Assembly: GCA_905116865.2 (NCBI GenBank)
Contig: CAJHNH020001130.1
Span: 107,501 to 171,500, forward strand
Length of the DNA: 64,000 nucleotides
Direction of reading: 5' to 3'
Origin: Candidula unifasciata
Lineage: Eukaryota > Mollusca > Gastropoda > Stylommatophora > Geomitridae
Shown here one piece after another: positions 39,431 through 52,600 of this stretch. The notes under the pieces were generated by a model, which was given only the letters and a program-made list of their open reading frames with translations, did no database searches and was not told the DNA's origin. How positions within the stretch are numbered: position 1 is the stretch's first letter; every line of letters starts with the position of its first letter. The position numbers and the translations under genes are program-made.

Positions 39431-40924
39431 AGTTTGTAACGCTAGCGATGAGTGAACCCTTTTATCCCAGAAAATTTGAAGAAAACAAATTAGGTCAGGC
39501 TGCCTATGAATTCCAGGAAAAATCCTTAAAGAACAAAGTTTAAACTGGTTACTGATTAAATTTTGTATAAACAATTTATCTACATTAAAAAAAATTTTTT
39601 TCACGACATAGTTATATAAAGGAAGCAATCAGTAAACATGAATAAAGGGAGGTGTTCAACAGAATTTATTCCTATGGGGCCTTAAAAAGAATTTGTACTG
39701 AGTGTCTCGAGCAGTGACCTTTAACACCGAGGCCTATGAATAATTATGATGTACTATTGGCTTTTGAAAATGTATGTGGTTGATAGTAGGAAACCCCTTA
39801 AATGCTATTGTAAAATCTTGACTTAGTAAATATTGCATTAACTAGCTGTCTCATAAATACACCACTGTAGACAAGTCGGAAAATTGACATATATGGGGAA
39901 TTGGAGCCTACTGGAAATGCAGGACTTGCAACTTCTCAGGGCGAAAGGGTTTCTTACAATGACAAGACACATGAGTCACAAACTAGTTTCTCATGCAAGC
40001 ATTTAGTGAGGCCGTCTCACAACAAACACACACATGCCCAAACTAGTTTCTAATGTAAGATCAAATATGTGTCTGCTTCTATTTTATATTTATTAATACA
40101 GCTACCCTTGCAAGAGAAGAAAGCTATGTAAACAACTACCATACATTGCAATGTCTAATTTGTTTGACTGAAAATTTTGTTTCTTGGTTGCACTTATTTA
40201 TACTTCTTTTCCATTTGCATTAGTTGATTTCACTGTGAATGTTTGCTTAGTTTGATTCAGTGTTTTTCAAATAGACTTTTTCAGTTTCAAGGATATTTCA
40301 TTTGTACAGAATTATTTACCATTTAGTTTTTAACCCCATTGCCCTAGCAGAAAATGCCAATGACCTGTAATTATGGAATTCTTGAAACATCCTTACAAAG
40401 TAACCATATTACACAGGTTACCAGAAAATCACAGTTCCATTTATTGACCAGAACATGAAATTCCAGACAGAATAGAGGGAGCCATCAGTAAACAGAGAAT
40501 TAACATATCTCAGTGAGTCTAAAAATACATGTTTATTTGATTCATGACCAGGCCAGTGGGAGCTGAACCTCCACACGAAGTGTCAGTTTTGCAGCTTCTG
40601 AGGGCGACAGGATTAAACATAAATTTGAACCACATACGGGCACTATAAACAACAGCCCTTGAAGAAGAAAAAAATCATTAAAAGTTTCCTGATCAGATTA
40701 TCTCATACACCAGATGGCAGTACCTTGCACAACTATCTAATTGATTTAAACAAAAATACCAACTCAAGAATCTTCATTCGAAATAAACAGATTTATTAAT
40801 ACATATATTTTGGAAATATGGGAAACATAAAAATCTAACAATACCACTCATTTAATATTAAAATATGTATATTTGAAGTAGAATGACCCTTTTCATACTA
40901 ATAAAATATTGGGCTTATAATGTT

Positions 40925-41000
40925 AGGTAGACATATTTGTTAGACGTAGTACTCCATGGGTGATGTGGTCTACTCTAAGGACATCTGGTACTAAATGTAA
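40925..41000 (-). mobile_element. SINE family C fragment
   Basis: Plus-strand text with gggtgatgtggtctactct and ggacatctggtac is the reverse of the family C body. Confidence 0.45.
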
Positions 41001-41034
41001 GCAGGGATCAGTCTCAGAGATTAGGGCATATATA

Positions 41035-41280
41035 AACACCAGCAGAAAGTTCTGGTTGTTCATCCACCTCTGGAATCCATTCTTGTTTCCTAACCTGAGT
41101 TTTGCGGGCACATCTGTTTTTACAGATGACTCATTTGTATAGAGACTCTTGGTTCCTTGCCTCTCAGACAGATGCACTCCAACTTCGAAGAAAGCCCCCA
41201 GTTAAAGGATTCTTACAGCATGTTTTTGGAGAGGCAGTGGGTCTGTTCTTGTTTTCCCCCACAAACCAACACGGGGGAAT
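41035..41280 (-). mobile_element. A1 short element
   Basis: Plus-strand text cagcagaaagttctggttgt, ccttgcctctcagacagatg and aggcagtgggtctgttcttg. The head is shortened relative to 41491-41759. Confidence 0.75.
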
Positions 41281-41490
41281 TGGTATTCAAAGCTTGATGC
41301 TTTATTTTACTTATATCACTTAGTACTCACAGAGAACTGATTGCGCACATCAGAAAAAGACAATCTATATTCTTGATTATTTGATGAGAAGGAGACAGCT
41401 GGAGTACATTGTGACAAAGTCACCCCCATTTTCCTTATAAAATGGGTTTACAGTAGTCAAAATTGTAAGCATCACATTAGCTTTTATATC

Positions 41491-41759
41491 TTCTTCTTCA
41501 CGTTCACCGGCAGAAAGTTCTGGTTGTTCATCCACTTCTGGACTCCAGTCCTGTTCCAGAACCTGAGTGTTGTGTGTACATCCGTTTCACAGGTCTGCCT
41601 CATTTGCATGAAAACTGTTGGTTCCCTGCCTCTCAGGCAGATGTACTCCGACTTTGAAGGAATCCTCCCAATTAGTTGACTCTTACGACATGGTTTTGTG
41701 CAGGCAGTGGGTCTATTGTTGTTTTTCCTCACAATGGGGCACTGGAACCCACACGGGTG
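41491..41759 (-). mobile_element. Full-length A1 short element (269 bp) with 12-bp TSD
   Basis: The 12-mer agcttttatatc flanks it at 41479-41490 and 41760-41771. On the minus strand it begins CACCCGTGTGGGTTCCAG, continues through AATAGACCCACTGCC and ATGTCGTAAGAGTCAACTAA, and ends GTGAACGTGAAGAAGAA. It is a non-coding, non-tRNA SINE-like element whose 5' terminus matches that of the LINE at 3798-7118. Confidence 0.88.
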
Positions 41760-42599
41760 AGCTTTTATATCATTTCAGTTATTTTGGTCTTCTTTCCCAA
41801 TGCTTTTAAAATTTATATAATTTGCTTGTTTTCCCCCATGTTATTTTATATTCTGTGTCCCGCTCTTGCTAAGGTAAAACTGCAAATTCATTGATGCAGT
41901 TAAGTTTTGATTAATGAAAAGATACCCTGCAAGGTTTTTTTTTCTTTCTTGGGTACTGTGTTCTGATCTCTGACTACACAAAAGTTACATAAATGACACA
42001 AGACGTTAAATAGGGCATAAATAATGGATTGCCAGAATGTATTTACCCAGAGAGTATATGTATTCTTCATGACCATCCACCCAAGTCTTGCAAACCTGTA
42101 AGTGGAGAGCTCACAAATATATATAGCTTGGGTCTATAGCTTGCATAACAGAGACGAGTCTGGACCCATCAGATGTAAATAACACAGCAGAGCTCTTCTA
42201 AAGTCTGCATACTGCTGATCATTTCCATGATTATAGTGCTCAGTATTTGCTAAATAGATAGTATCTTTGTTGCTGAAATTCCAGTTACATTCATCTTTGG
42301 CTCCTGTCATTAACCGGTTGAATAGAAAATTTGTTGTTGAAGGTCATAATATACAATGTACTAGTAGCTTCGGTAACATTCAGCTGTGTTAAGCTTGTTC
42401 AGTGGATAATATCTGGCTCATCTTCTGTGGGAAACACATGCTGACTTTTGTGGTTTCCTTGGCAGGCTGTATAGTCTCAGTGGCAAGCTGGGTGGTCTCG
42501 GTGGCAAACTGTGTGGTAGATGTGTGGTTTCAGTGGCAAACTGTGTGGTCGCAGTGGTGAATAGCGTGGACTTAGTGGCAAGTATGCATTGGAGCAGGT

Positions 42600-43180
42600 C
42601 ATCCTGTTAAGATATACCTTAATTGAAATAGACTAAAATGGAGGAATTAAGACAGAGTTGGCTACTCGAAAAGCAGCTGCTGGGAGACATTTTCCAGGCC
42701 ATAAACGGAAAGTTTCTTAGCAAAAGAGAATTTGGCAAGAGATCAAAAATATATTTGCTACTCTACCTATGTAGCAGTTCTGACCTACAGGTGTGAGTCA
42801 TGGGCAATGGCAACAGCTCGCAGAAGCCAGCTTCAAACCTCATAAATCATATATTTGAGAAAGTGGTCAAAGTGACAAGAAAGGACAAAGTCTGTAGACA
42901 ATACGTCGAGATCTTCATACCCAGATCTTACAAACTCGAGTGGATCAGTCACAGTTATGATGGTTTTGACATACATGTGGGAGAAAATCAGCCACCATGA
43001 CAGGTGAAGAGTCAGGGCACCAGACCTTCAGGGTGACCCAGAGTCTATTGGGAAGACAACATCCAACAGTCTCCGAATGACAGAGGACTGGAATGGAACC
43101 AAGCCAGAAAGAAAACTGCTGGTAGAGAGGTAGATGTCTGCGATCTCCCTAAGAAACCTCTGCACCACAAGGTAGAACAG
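42600..43180 (+). mobile_element. Strongly decayed LINE RT C-terminal remnant
   Basis: Contains a TAVLTYRCESWAMATARRSQ-like segment (RT thumb region, Y-G-CESW motif) followed by frameshifted sequence. Confidence 0.5.
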
Positions 43181-43398
43181 GAGAAACTCAGTAAGTTATG
43201 TGGTCTCAGCCATATTTATGGAGAAACTTTCTTTTGCAACATTTACATTTTGTCAACAATTAAAGTGTGCTTGTAAATTATTACTTTACAAATACATAAC
43301 ACTTTGTCATCACATTTGTACAATTATCAGAGATCAAGTAGAAAAATAAACAGTAAAAAAAAAACTGGTTGTAAGTTTTTGTGTGCCTCCTCATTCAT

Positions 43399-44032
43399 TC
43401 ATTCAGTAGCATGTCCCTCGCGGAACCTCGCTGCCATAACAACCCTCCGGAAAACCTTCCTATCATGAGCAAGATGTCCTGCGTCTGATACACCCATCTG
43501 GAGATCATCTGCCACATCCTGCACCCATCTTCTCCTTGGCCTTCCTCTCCCTCTCTTCCCAGGCATATACCCCTCCATTATTGTTCTCTCTAGACCGCCA
43601 TGACGTTTCAAGTGACCAAAATATTTCAATTTTCTTTGTTTTATTGTCTTTACTAGCCAACCCTCTTCAATATTCAGCTCTTGAAGTATGGATGCATTTG
43701 TTTTTTTCTTTACCCAAGATATTCTTAGAACCTGTCTGTAACATTTATATTCAAATGCATTTATGCGCTGTTCCGCTTATTTTAGTAAGTGTCCAGGTCT
43801 CACAGGCGTATGTTGCAATGGGAAAGATGCATGCTCTTAAAAATCTGACCTTTGTAATTCTATCTGTACAATTCCATAATTTATTCAGTTGTTTTAGTCT
43901 TTGAAGAGCAATTGATAGTCGCCGTTTGATTTCTTTCATTGTGTCACCATTGTTGGTAACCAGTGACCCAAGATATTCGAAATTTTCCACCACTTCCAAT
44001 CTTTCCTCATTAACATATATTTCCTTCTCCAT
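43399..44032 (-). mobile_element. LINE RT C-terminal fragment
   Basis: The minus strand encodes NFEYLGSLVTNNGDTMKEIK, ATYACETWTLTK and, after a frame change, MKYFGHLKRHGGLERTIMEG and GKRGRGRPRRRWVQDVADDL. It is the conserved segment after the RT catalytic core. Confidence 0.8.
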
Positions 44033-44364
44033 GGCAGTTTTGTGTGCCTCCTACTTCAATTGAAATATGTAGATAAATACAGCTGTTTGAACAGGAGCTG
44101 CATAAGAGGTCTACAGTACTTGGCATTTAAATTTGCTTCTTTTAGCACAAGCAGTGCTTTAAACACGTGATTGTTGAAAGAATGTGTAATGTTCAAGTTC
44201 AGTTCACATACATTGGCTTATTAAAGTATGGTTATAAAATCAGTGTAAGAAGTCTTAATATACTTTCAGTTTGAGATTTCAATAAGTGATTCTTTCATCT
44301 GTGTGCATTGTAAGCTTATTCCCTCTCTGAAATTGGAATCTGGGTCAGTTGATGGCCAGGTAAA

Positions 44365-44480
44365 AGGACCCTTTCCATGCTAGACCTATATTTTATTGGC
44401 ACTCTGTGGGTAATGTGGTCAACATTATGCTGGCTACGGTAACATCCCAGGAATGAACCAGGTACACATTTTAGGCTGAC
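44365..44480 (-). mobile_element. SINE family C fragment
   Basis: Reverse of the family C body (tagacctatattttattggc, ggtaatgtggtcaacattat). Confidence 0.5.
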
Positions 44481-45195
44481 TTGGCCCATGAATTTAGCAG
44501 CATTATGTATACACTTCACTCATTTCTGAGCTTTGACAAATGAAGGAGAAATATGCAACAGTCTGTGTATGTAAGCTGAGCAATTAAAATTGGGGTTGTG
44601 TGTTAGAACCCGTTGACAATGTTTTTGGAATGTTAAAACCTCTTGCATGGTGATATATACAGCACGCAATGTCAGCGGAATTGGGGAACACCTCTGCGAA
44701 AGTGACCCAATGTCACATGGCTCGAGGTCGACCAATCAGAAGTGAGCTAGTGTGTATATAGGCAGTTTGTGGGGAGACCATTGTAACTATTACCAATTTA
44801 CAAACAATATAAACTACATTTTAAACTGAATGGGTACTCAAGAGGATTACTTCAGTTACTAGTTTCTCAGACTGAACACAATTTACAAACTTTCTTACTA
44901 ACTACTCTGGTCATCAAGATCCTCAAACTGTGCTATTTGCAAATTCTTGCTAACAAAATCAATAAATTTTCAGACTGTGTGCATCTTTATAAACTTTATT
45001 GTTAAGGAATCAAATTTTTACAACTGCAATCATCAGATTATTAAAATGGGCACACTGTTAACAAACTAGTGCTAACAAAACAAGTTTTTAGCATCCCTAT
45101 TATCAGGTTCTCAAAGTGGGTACACCATTTATAAACTCTGTTAAAACAATCATAGTATCAGAAATTTTATATTTAAAATTAAGTTTCACAGGCAG

Positions 45196-45295
45196 AAAAA
45201 TAAAATCCTCACCTGCATGGTTGTGGCGACAGCACTAGCCATGCAGCCGTAAATCCTTGGGCTCAAAGACCTGCCTGCACCGCAAAAGTGGTATC
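45196..45295 (+). mobile_element. Repeat fragment shared with 7690-7800
   Basis: aaatcctcacctgcatggtt and ggcgacagcactagccatgc match the earlier locus with moderate divergence. Confidence 0.5.
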
Positions 45296-45554
45296 ATAAA
45301 GGCAGTTTCACAGGCAGACAACAGTGACATAAAAGAAGTCGTAAGCATATATAAAAAAACAAACTGAAGACAACAAAATATGGTTACCCTTAAAAATATA
45401 GTTGTTATGTCTAGTCCTATACAATCACAAGTAATTTGTGTGTTTAAGTGTTCAGATAAACATTTGTAGATTAGGTATCTGTATAACCTATGACAAGAAT
45501 CCAGGATAACTGAGCCTGAATTAAAAATAACACGCACTGGTCTTGTAAAGATGT

Positions 45555-45830
45555 TTGACTAGGACACAATGATTATGCCATTCCTATATAAATCTGTGAA
45601 AACAATGATTATGACATCCATACATAAATCTGAAAACATGAATTAATTAAACATTCTTTTATAAATCTGTGAAAAAATACTAATTATAACATTCTTACAT
45701 AAATCTCTGAAAACACTAATTAATTAAAACATTCTTTATAAATCTGTGAAAACACTAACTATAACATTCTAACATAAATCTCTGATAAAAATGATTATGA
45801 CATTCTTTTGTCAATGTTAAAACACTGACA
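45555..45830 (+). repeat. Degenerate ~40-bp tandem repeat
   Basis: Units resemble tataacattcttacataaat followed by ctctgaaaacactaa, repeated about six times with drift. Confidence 0.7.
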
Positions 45831-46596
45831 CACAAATGATATTCATATTCTTGACTAATTCTATATTAATGTTGTCAATTTCAAGTGTTATATATATGTT
45901 TTTCTAGCTTTTGTGAACTGAGACTGTTTAAAACTGAAAACATGTCTTTAATTATGTGTGCCCTAAGGCCCCTTTCTCCTCAATGAATTTATTTATACCC
46001 ACAGTCAACACTAGATCTACAGGAGAAAGTCAATAAGTATTCATAAATGGTTATGAGATGGCAGAAAACAATGAAGTTGGTTTCTAAAGGTGTCATTAGG
46101 TGATAGCAACATCAAACTATGTCTACATTCATTAGGTTGCGTGACATCAATTACAATTTAAGAAAGTGTGCTCAAGGTGGGTACCCAGACAATTGAAAAT
46201 GTGGTTTAGAAAACAGAGCACGGAGTTCTATGCAGCACGTTTGGGAAAACTGATAAAATTTTTGGTCAAGTGCATCAGTGCTGGTGGAAATTATGTTGAA
46301 AAATAAAGGGACAATGTATGTGTAAAGATTAATGGTTTTCAGCTTGTTATCGTCTTAATTTAAAAAAAAAAAAATTAAACAATCATTTGTAACTTACTTA
46401 TTGACTTCCCCTCGTGTTTTAACATACAATGTCATTAATTATCTACAAGGGTATGATACACCAGGATTTTAGAAATTAATCAGTCCATAATTAAACACAT
46501 TCAGATCTTTGTAAAAACACAAATGCATGAGTGGTGTCTTGTAAGATGTGTAAAATAAACTTCATGGTTATCGTTGGGTCTCGTTGATTCGGCTGC

Positions 46597-46687
46597 TCAG
46601 GTTTGGTTTGAAGGATTGGACATGAACATCTCCACCTCCCTGCCATCATCTGAGTCTTCCAGAGACTTCTTAGGAATATTTAATGTC
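46597..46687 (-). CDS. BORCS8: BORCS8 coding exon 7 and stop
   Basis: Acceptor ttgcag|GA. Encodes LNIPKKSLEDSDDGREVEMF then MSNPSNQT and TGA at 46599-46597. Acidic end of the extended tail. Confidence 0.83.
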
Positions 46688-49600
46688 CTGCAATAAGATA
46701 GATAATGAAGGAGGATGTCAAATAACATGCACAGAAAAGAAACACTTATATATAACCCCTGTCTATAAGGACAATAAAGAATTTAAAGTGTTTTTCCTGC
46801 TTTTCAGAACTAATATTACTTCACAAAATGCAATAAATATTTGCAAACTGGATATTATTAAATGACCCAGCTTCTGTGTTAAATTACTGAGCACCTTGTT
46901 AGTATAAAGACAATACATACAGTATAATATCTTCTGAAATAATCAATTAATTGAAAAAAAGAAAGAAAATTGTTTAATTCAGTTTTCAGGTTCTCAAACC
47001 TCGAGAGAGATTAATATTCAACATAGCTATATTTTAATTATTTATCTAACTTATTTTTGTCCCCCCCCCCCCCACTTTTTTTCCCCAAATGCCTTTCTAC
47101 TTATTTTCATTTTGTTATACAGCCCTTGTCCATATTTTGTTTCCCCTATTCAGCATTTCTTGGTTTGATGTTGACCTTGGTTGTTTATAAGCTCTGTTTT
47201 TTTTGTCCGTTGAGTTTTATTTTTCCGTTTAGTGGGGTATTTAGTACCCCATTATTAAAGAGAGGTCGAAACATTCGGTTGTATTTGTGAGCATCTTTTC
47301 CATTCCATCTACTGCTCTCATATTTTATGTTGTAAAGCATGATATATTTATAGACCAATGGGCACCTGACAGCTTCTGTGGTCAACATCATGCTGGCCAC
47401 TTTTACTTCCCATGAAATTAACTAGTAGGGGGGGGGGGGGTGTTGATCTGAAAGCCAAAGCCAATTTTGAACAAATTGGGCCTCAGTGCAGATTTGAACC
47501 CTTAACCTCAAGGTTGGCAGGTTAAGTGTTTAATGGTTAAGTCACTGCAGCTCCGAGGCATACGGTGCTAGACCTATTATTTACATAGACTAATCAGTAC
47601 TTGATGGGTGCTGCGGTAGACAATCTTTGCTTCCCAGGTATTTTCCAGTACCTGTTTTAGACTGGATCAACCTGGGCAAAAGATAAAAGTCCACGTGAAG
47701 CAAAATTAAGCCCAAAGCAAGCATTTAGCCACAGTGATACCACAGCTCCAAGCTAACCACTGAGGGTGTGTCCAACTCTATGCTACCTCTAAACCACTTT
47801 GTTGTGTACCCGTTCATTTTCGGTTGCCCTAATGTACGGCAACAACAGAATAGACCAAACCCACCCCCCCCCCTTTTTTTTTTCTCCTCCAACAAGCATG
47901 TCCCAGCAGGCAAATAATTAAGGGTGATTCTTTTGAAGCCACAGTATATGCAAACTCAAATTGGGGAACAAGACCAAAAGAAATTCAAGAGCCAACAGCC
48001 AGTGAATGTGAAGAAGAACCACTTTGTATTTTAATTTATTAAGTACCAGGCTTGCATAGATCCCCTGAAACTATATGGCCAGATAAGCACTTACTCATTT
48101 TGTGAGGAACCACCTGGACTAGCGCCAGCCCCAGTGTTGGGTACATTCTCAGATCCACCCCCATAACTGGAGTCCCTCTTGTCTGTGTCATTCTCTTTCA
48201 CTTTGTCAACTGATGCAAACGAAGAGGACGGACTAGGTCTGCCAAACTTCCTAAGTTAATGATAGAAAACAAAGATATTCCAGACATATAACCATTTCAA
48301 ATAGGGAACACCTCATAAAAACAACCACAGAAAGAAAAAAAATATGAAAATAAGATATTTTTTCTTCTTCTTTGTGTTCTCCGACTATTCACCCCAGCAG
48401 AAAGTTCTGGTTTTTCCTCCACTTCTGGACTTTAGACTTGTTCCAGAACTTTAGTGTTGTGTGTACATGTTTTACAGATAGGGCTTAATTGTATGCAGGT
48501 TGATTTTTTGCCTCTCAGCAGACGCATTCCGACTCAAAAGGTAACCCCTAATTAATCGTAGCCCCTAATTAATAGACTTCTACGACATGCTGTTTAGGGA
48601 GGCAGCGGGTCTGTTCTTGTTTTCTCCATAATGGAACCCACACAGGAAAATATTTAACTCTGATCTCCTCCTTTTGTTCTCTTCCCATTTTTCTCACAAG
48701 TCAGGAAATGAATAAGTATCTTGCAAGTTCTGGCATGTGCTCAATTAATTAATTAATTATGTGTGATAACAACTGTATGCCAGATTACGGAACATTCTAG
48801 GTAAATATTAAAAAAAAAGACAGAAACAACTGTAATAATAAAGAACAAACTGTTTCTTCTTTTGTGTTCATCTGAAGATGTAAATGCATTTTTTACAGTT
48901 TACAACATGACTGGGATATTTGCGCCTTTTGGCCGACACATCTGACTTCTGCAAGCACTTCTTGCTCGAGTTAGCCTTCCTTAGCATCAGGTATAATTAT
49001 GGCTCCTGTTCATGCTTTTATTTATCTGAGAGTTTCTTAGTGTTGGTAATTCTAGCCTCTCATATCTGTCAGGTTTTCTGCATGTTGTTTGTAGGGTCCT
49101 TATCTCAGTGCCAATTGGTTAGTTTGGTGCTTGTTGTGTTGCGGGATTATAGGGTCTATGCTATTGACAGCTGTCTTCTGCTCCATTCTCATAATGTATT
49201 TGCTATTATGCTCGTTCTGTTAAAGTAAGGCAGGTAGTTTGTTCCATCATGTGATACGTTGGTGGTTTCCACTACGGCATATATGAGAAGGACCTAAGTT
49301 GTTGTCTGGATTTTATTCTGGCATTGACAATGTTCTGTGTATGCTGTCGTCATCCATGTCTCCGTATGAGATATCCCATGCCATCATCCGAATGCTGGCT
49401 TTGTATAAGACTTATCCTGTACTAGGTGGATTCTGTTTCACTTCCCCAACCCTTGAGAGAAGGCAGGGGAAGAACATGAGCAGTTCTTACGCCCCTGGGA
49501 GGCTTCCGTACATGCAGAGCCAATAAACGGTACTGTGGTACTGGGTTCACCCAATAAGAAGAAATAAACATCAAAATGAGACATTACAGCAGAAGGCAAA

Positions 49601-52600
49601 ATGGTTAAGCAGCCAAATATTTTGTAGATTAAGTGCCAATATTTTTTCACTAATCTGAGTGATGTAAATGCGTTGTGCCTATTTACAGCAAAAAGTTGCG
49701 AGATTGGCAACTTTTGGCCCACCAGATACACATTCCTTATAAGAAACAAATAACCGCTCAAAGAAAAATCACATCAAAAAGCCAACTGCTAACCTTCTGT
49801 TATCAGCGTAGCTGATCTGCTGTTTCATAAACATGGCATTCTTCAGCAGATCCTGAATGTTCTGAAAATGTATTGCACTTGACAGCATGGCTTTCACTGC
49901 ACTGCCAACAGACATAATCAAAAATGTATGATGCGTCAATTCATTTACCACAGTTAAAAATCAAAGCCACACTGACTAGAAACACAGGCTGACCAATTCA
50001 GGTGTTTGGTTCAATCCCCCTGCAAGAGAGGTTATACACGGAGTCCGTACACATAATAAATAAACATACCAACAACATCTCTTCTGCCTTTCTAGCCCCC
50101 AGTGGAGCATAGGCCCTGAACCAACTCATGCCAAGGTGTTCTATCCTTAGCTGTCGCATGCAGCTCTCACCATCTTTCTAACATCATTACATTAATAACT
50201 CTAGCTGTACTTATACATGTTCTTCATAGGTGGAGGACATCCATCAAAATGTAATTATAAAACAACAGTACCTTTCCTATGCATTGCAACTGATAAAGTA
50301 CCCTGTATTTGTGGATCTGGAGTCAACCCAGCTTAAAAAAAACAAGTACTAGAAAGTTTGTTCAGTTGGTAGAGCATGAGTATCTCAGAGTCACAGATTT
50401 GAGCCCCTTAATGGGCAATGACATTTTATAGCTATTGAGATCAGTTTGTACTATGATTCAAAGATGTGTGCAACTGAGATATGTACTGAGGTGGATTCAT
50501 GGGAACAAGATGCCACAGTTCATAGTGCATGGATGCAGAAATAAGGAAGCGTTAAAAAAAAAAAAAAAAAACCCAACACACACACACAAGATGAGCGAGT
50601 GACTTGCTACTCCACTAGGACATCACACAAGTGATAAACACCTGATGACATAAAGTGCCACCATGTGGACGAGGATCACCGTGGAGAGGTCCCAGAAACC
50701 ACGTTCAGACAATTGGCCATATTTATGGCCTGCCTATATTGCGGCCCCTGGCAAAAGCCAGGGTGGGGCTTCAAAAAACAAAAAATTTCATCCTAAAAAG
50801 GACAAAACTGGATATGTAACAACACACACATAGAATAAAGCATCCCTCTTATATACAAGGCAACAAAACAGGTTTAAGTAAGCTGTGCTATCAGAAAGGT
50901 AACCATTAGCATCAAATAGCTACAAATTATTCTGGAAATGTAACTTCTAGCTTAACTGTTAGAATCAAGTCAACCAGACAGCACTTTTCCACTTCTTGCA
51001 CAAAGTGTAGTTCAGCAAACATATTTATGAGGTCAAGTCTAAGAATATTAGCCTACTGTCATCAGTGTCCAGAGTCTATCCCCCATTAGAGACAGTGCAC
51101 CAAAATTTCCCAGAAAATGCAGACTATGAGAAGTTTACTAGATGCAAGTAATTTTGCTCCTCCATGATCCAGGACTGAAAAAAGTCATATAACCAAATCA
51201 CTGTGTGGGTTCTGCAGCCCCATTTGGGGGAAGGGAGCAGAAGAATAGACCCACTGCTCCCTAACAGACATGTTGCATAAGGTAACTAATTATGAGTTTG
51301 CTGAAATCAGATAGGTTGGGCCAAAAAGTGCACATATCACAGCTTTGCTGTAAACCACCCTTTTAAGGGCAAACCCAAAAGAATAAGAAGAGGGGGAAAG
51401 AAAAATAAAGAGTTAGAAAGAAGGACAGACTGGAGTAAACAAGATAATAAAAGAAAGGTGAAATAAAGACTAAAAAAAAAAAAAGTTTCAAGTAAGAAAA
51501 CAAAAGAAATGCATGCTGGGAGAAGGAAAAACATCATACAGTTGTTCTTACTTGCTGGCATAGTCAGCATCAAAGCATGCTCCCTGAACTTTGACCTGGA
51601 TGTCCTCAACTTCATGCTGCATATTGGCATAGAAAAGCATGAGTGTACAACCAAAGTGCGCACACAAACATCTTCAATCTAATGCACAGAAAAGAACAAT
51701 TACACACTATGAATAATGCAAACACAAACAATATATTGCACAATTTACTGCAGGACACATTTTGCTGTCTCTCATCATGCATTTCTAAATTAATACATAA
51801 GGAAGCACAAACATGAATCCTTGAAAGGGGGGGAGGGGGAGGGGTGTGTGTGTGTGTGAAATACACAAAAGGTCAGACTGTACATCTCTCCACGAGAAAT
51901 TAAGATCAGCCACATGATTAAATCACACTGTCAGGTTAGACCGCATATCTTTCCATAAGAAATCAAAATCAACTACATGATTACCATGGTTACTTCAAAT
52001 TTATCATGTGATCTTTTTGTTTACATAAAACAGAAGAGTTCAGTTTTATTGCTTTTAGTAAATGTCTATTCAATGTGTAATAAATAATTCTAAAGGAGGC
52101 ACAATTCTCAACAATTATGTATCCAGAGTCTAGCAAATGACACCCTATTGAAAAACTGGGAGCTCTCCTAATAATGATAAAACTACCTAAAATCAGCTAT
52201 GAGTAAGCCAAAGGGTGGCCCTTTCCATGCCAGTGATGTACCTGGCACATGATCTAATAGAACCATATTTTTGTTTTCACTTTACTTATAGTATGCCACA
52301 ATCTCAGTGGAGCTATTTACAGACTATCTCACTTTACTTATCATATGCCACAATCTCAGTGGAGCTATTAATAGACTATCTCACTTTACTTATCATAAGC
52401 CACAATCTTAGTGGAGCTATTAATAGACTTTCTCACTTTACTTATCATATACCACAATATCAGTAGAGCTATTAATAGACTATCTCACTTTACTTATCAT
52501 ATGCCACAATCTCAGTGGAGCTATTAATAGACTATCTCACTTTACTTATCATATGCCACAATCTCAGTAGAGCCATTAATAGACTATCTCACTTTACTTA

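Larger units (their letters stand above)
39440..46596. other. Intergenic region between the convergent genes
   Basis: No coding region is seen. It contains two A1 elements, SINE family C fragments, LINE remnants and a degenerate tandem repeat. The remaining AT-rich stretches (about 40070-40900, 41800-42580, 44500-45190 and 45830-46590) hold nothing recognisable apart from possible 3'UTR sequence of either gene. Confidence 0.6.

Noticed and set aside
48890..49560. Possible unknown gene on the plus strand in BORCS8 intron 5
   Set aside because: Two unrelated short frames in AT-rich sequence with an A2-like fragment at the left and an AAGAAGAAAT end; more like decayed repeat than coding DNA.
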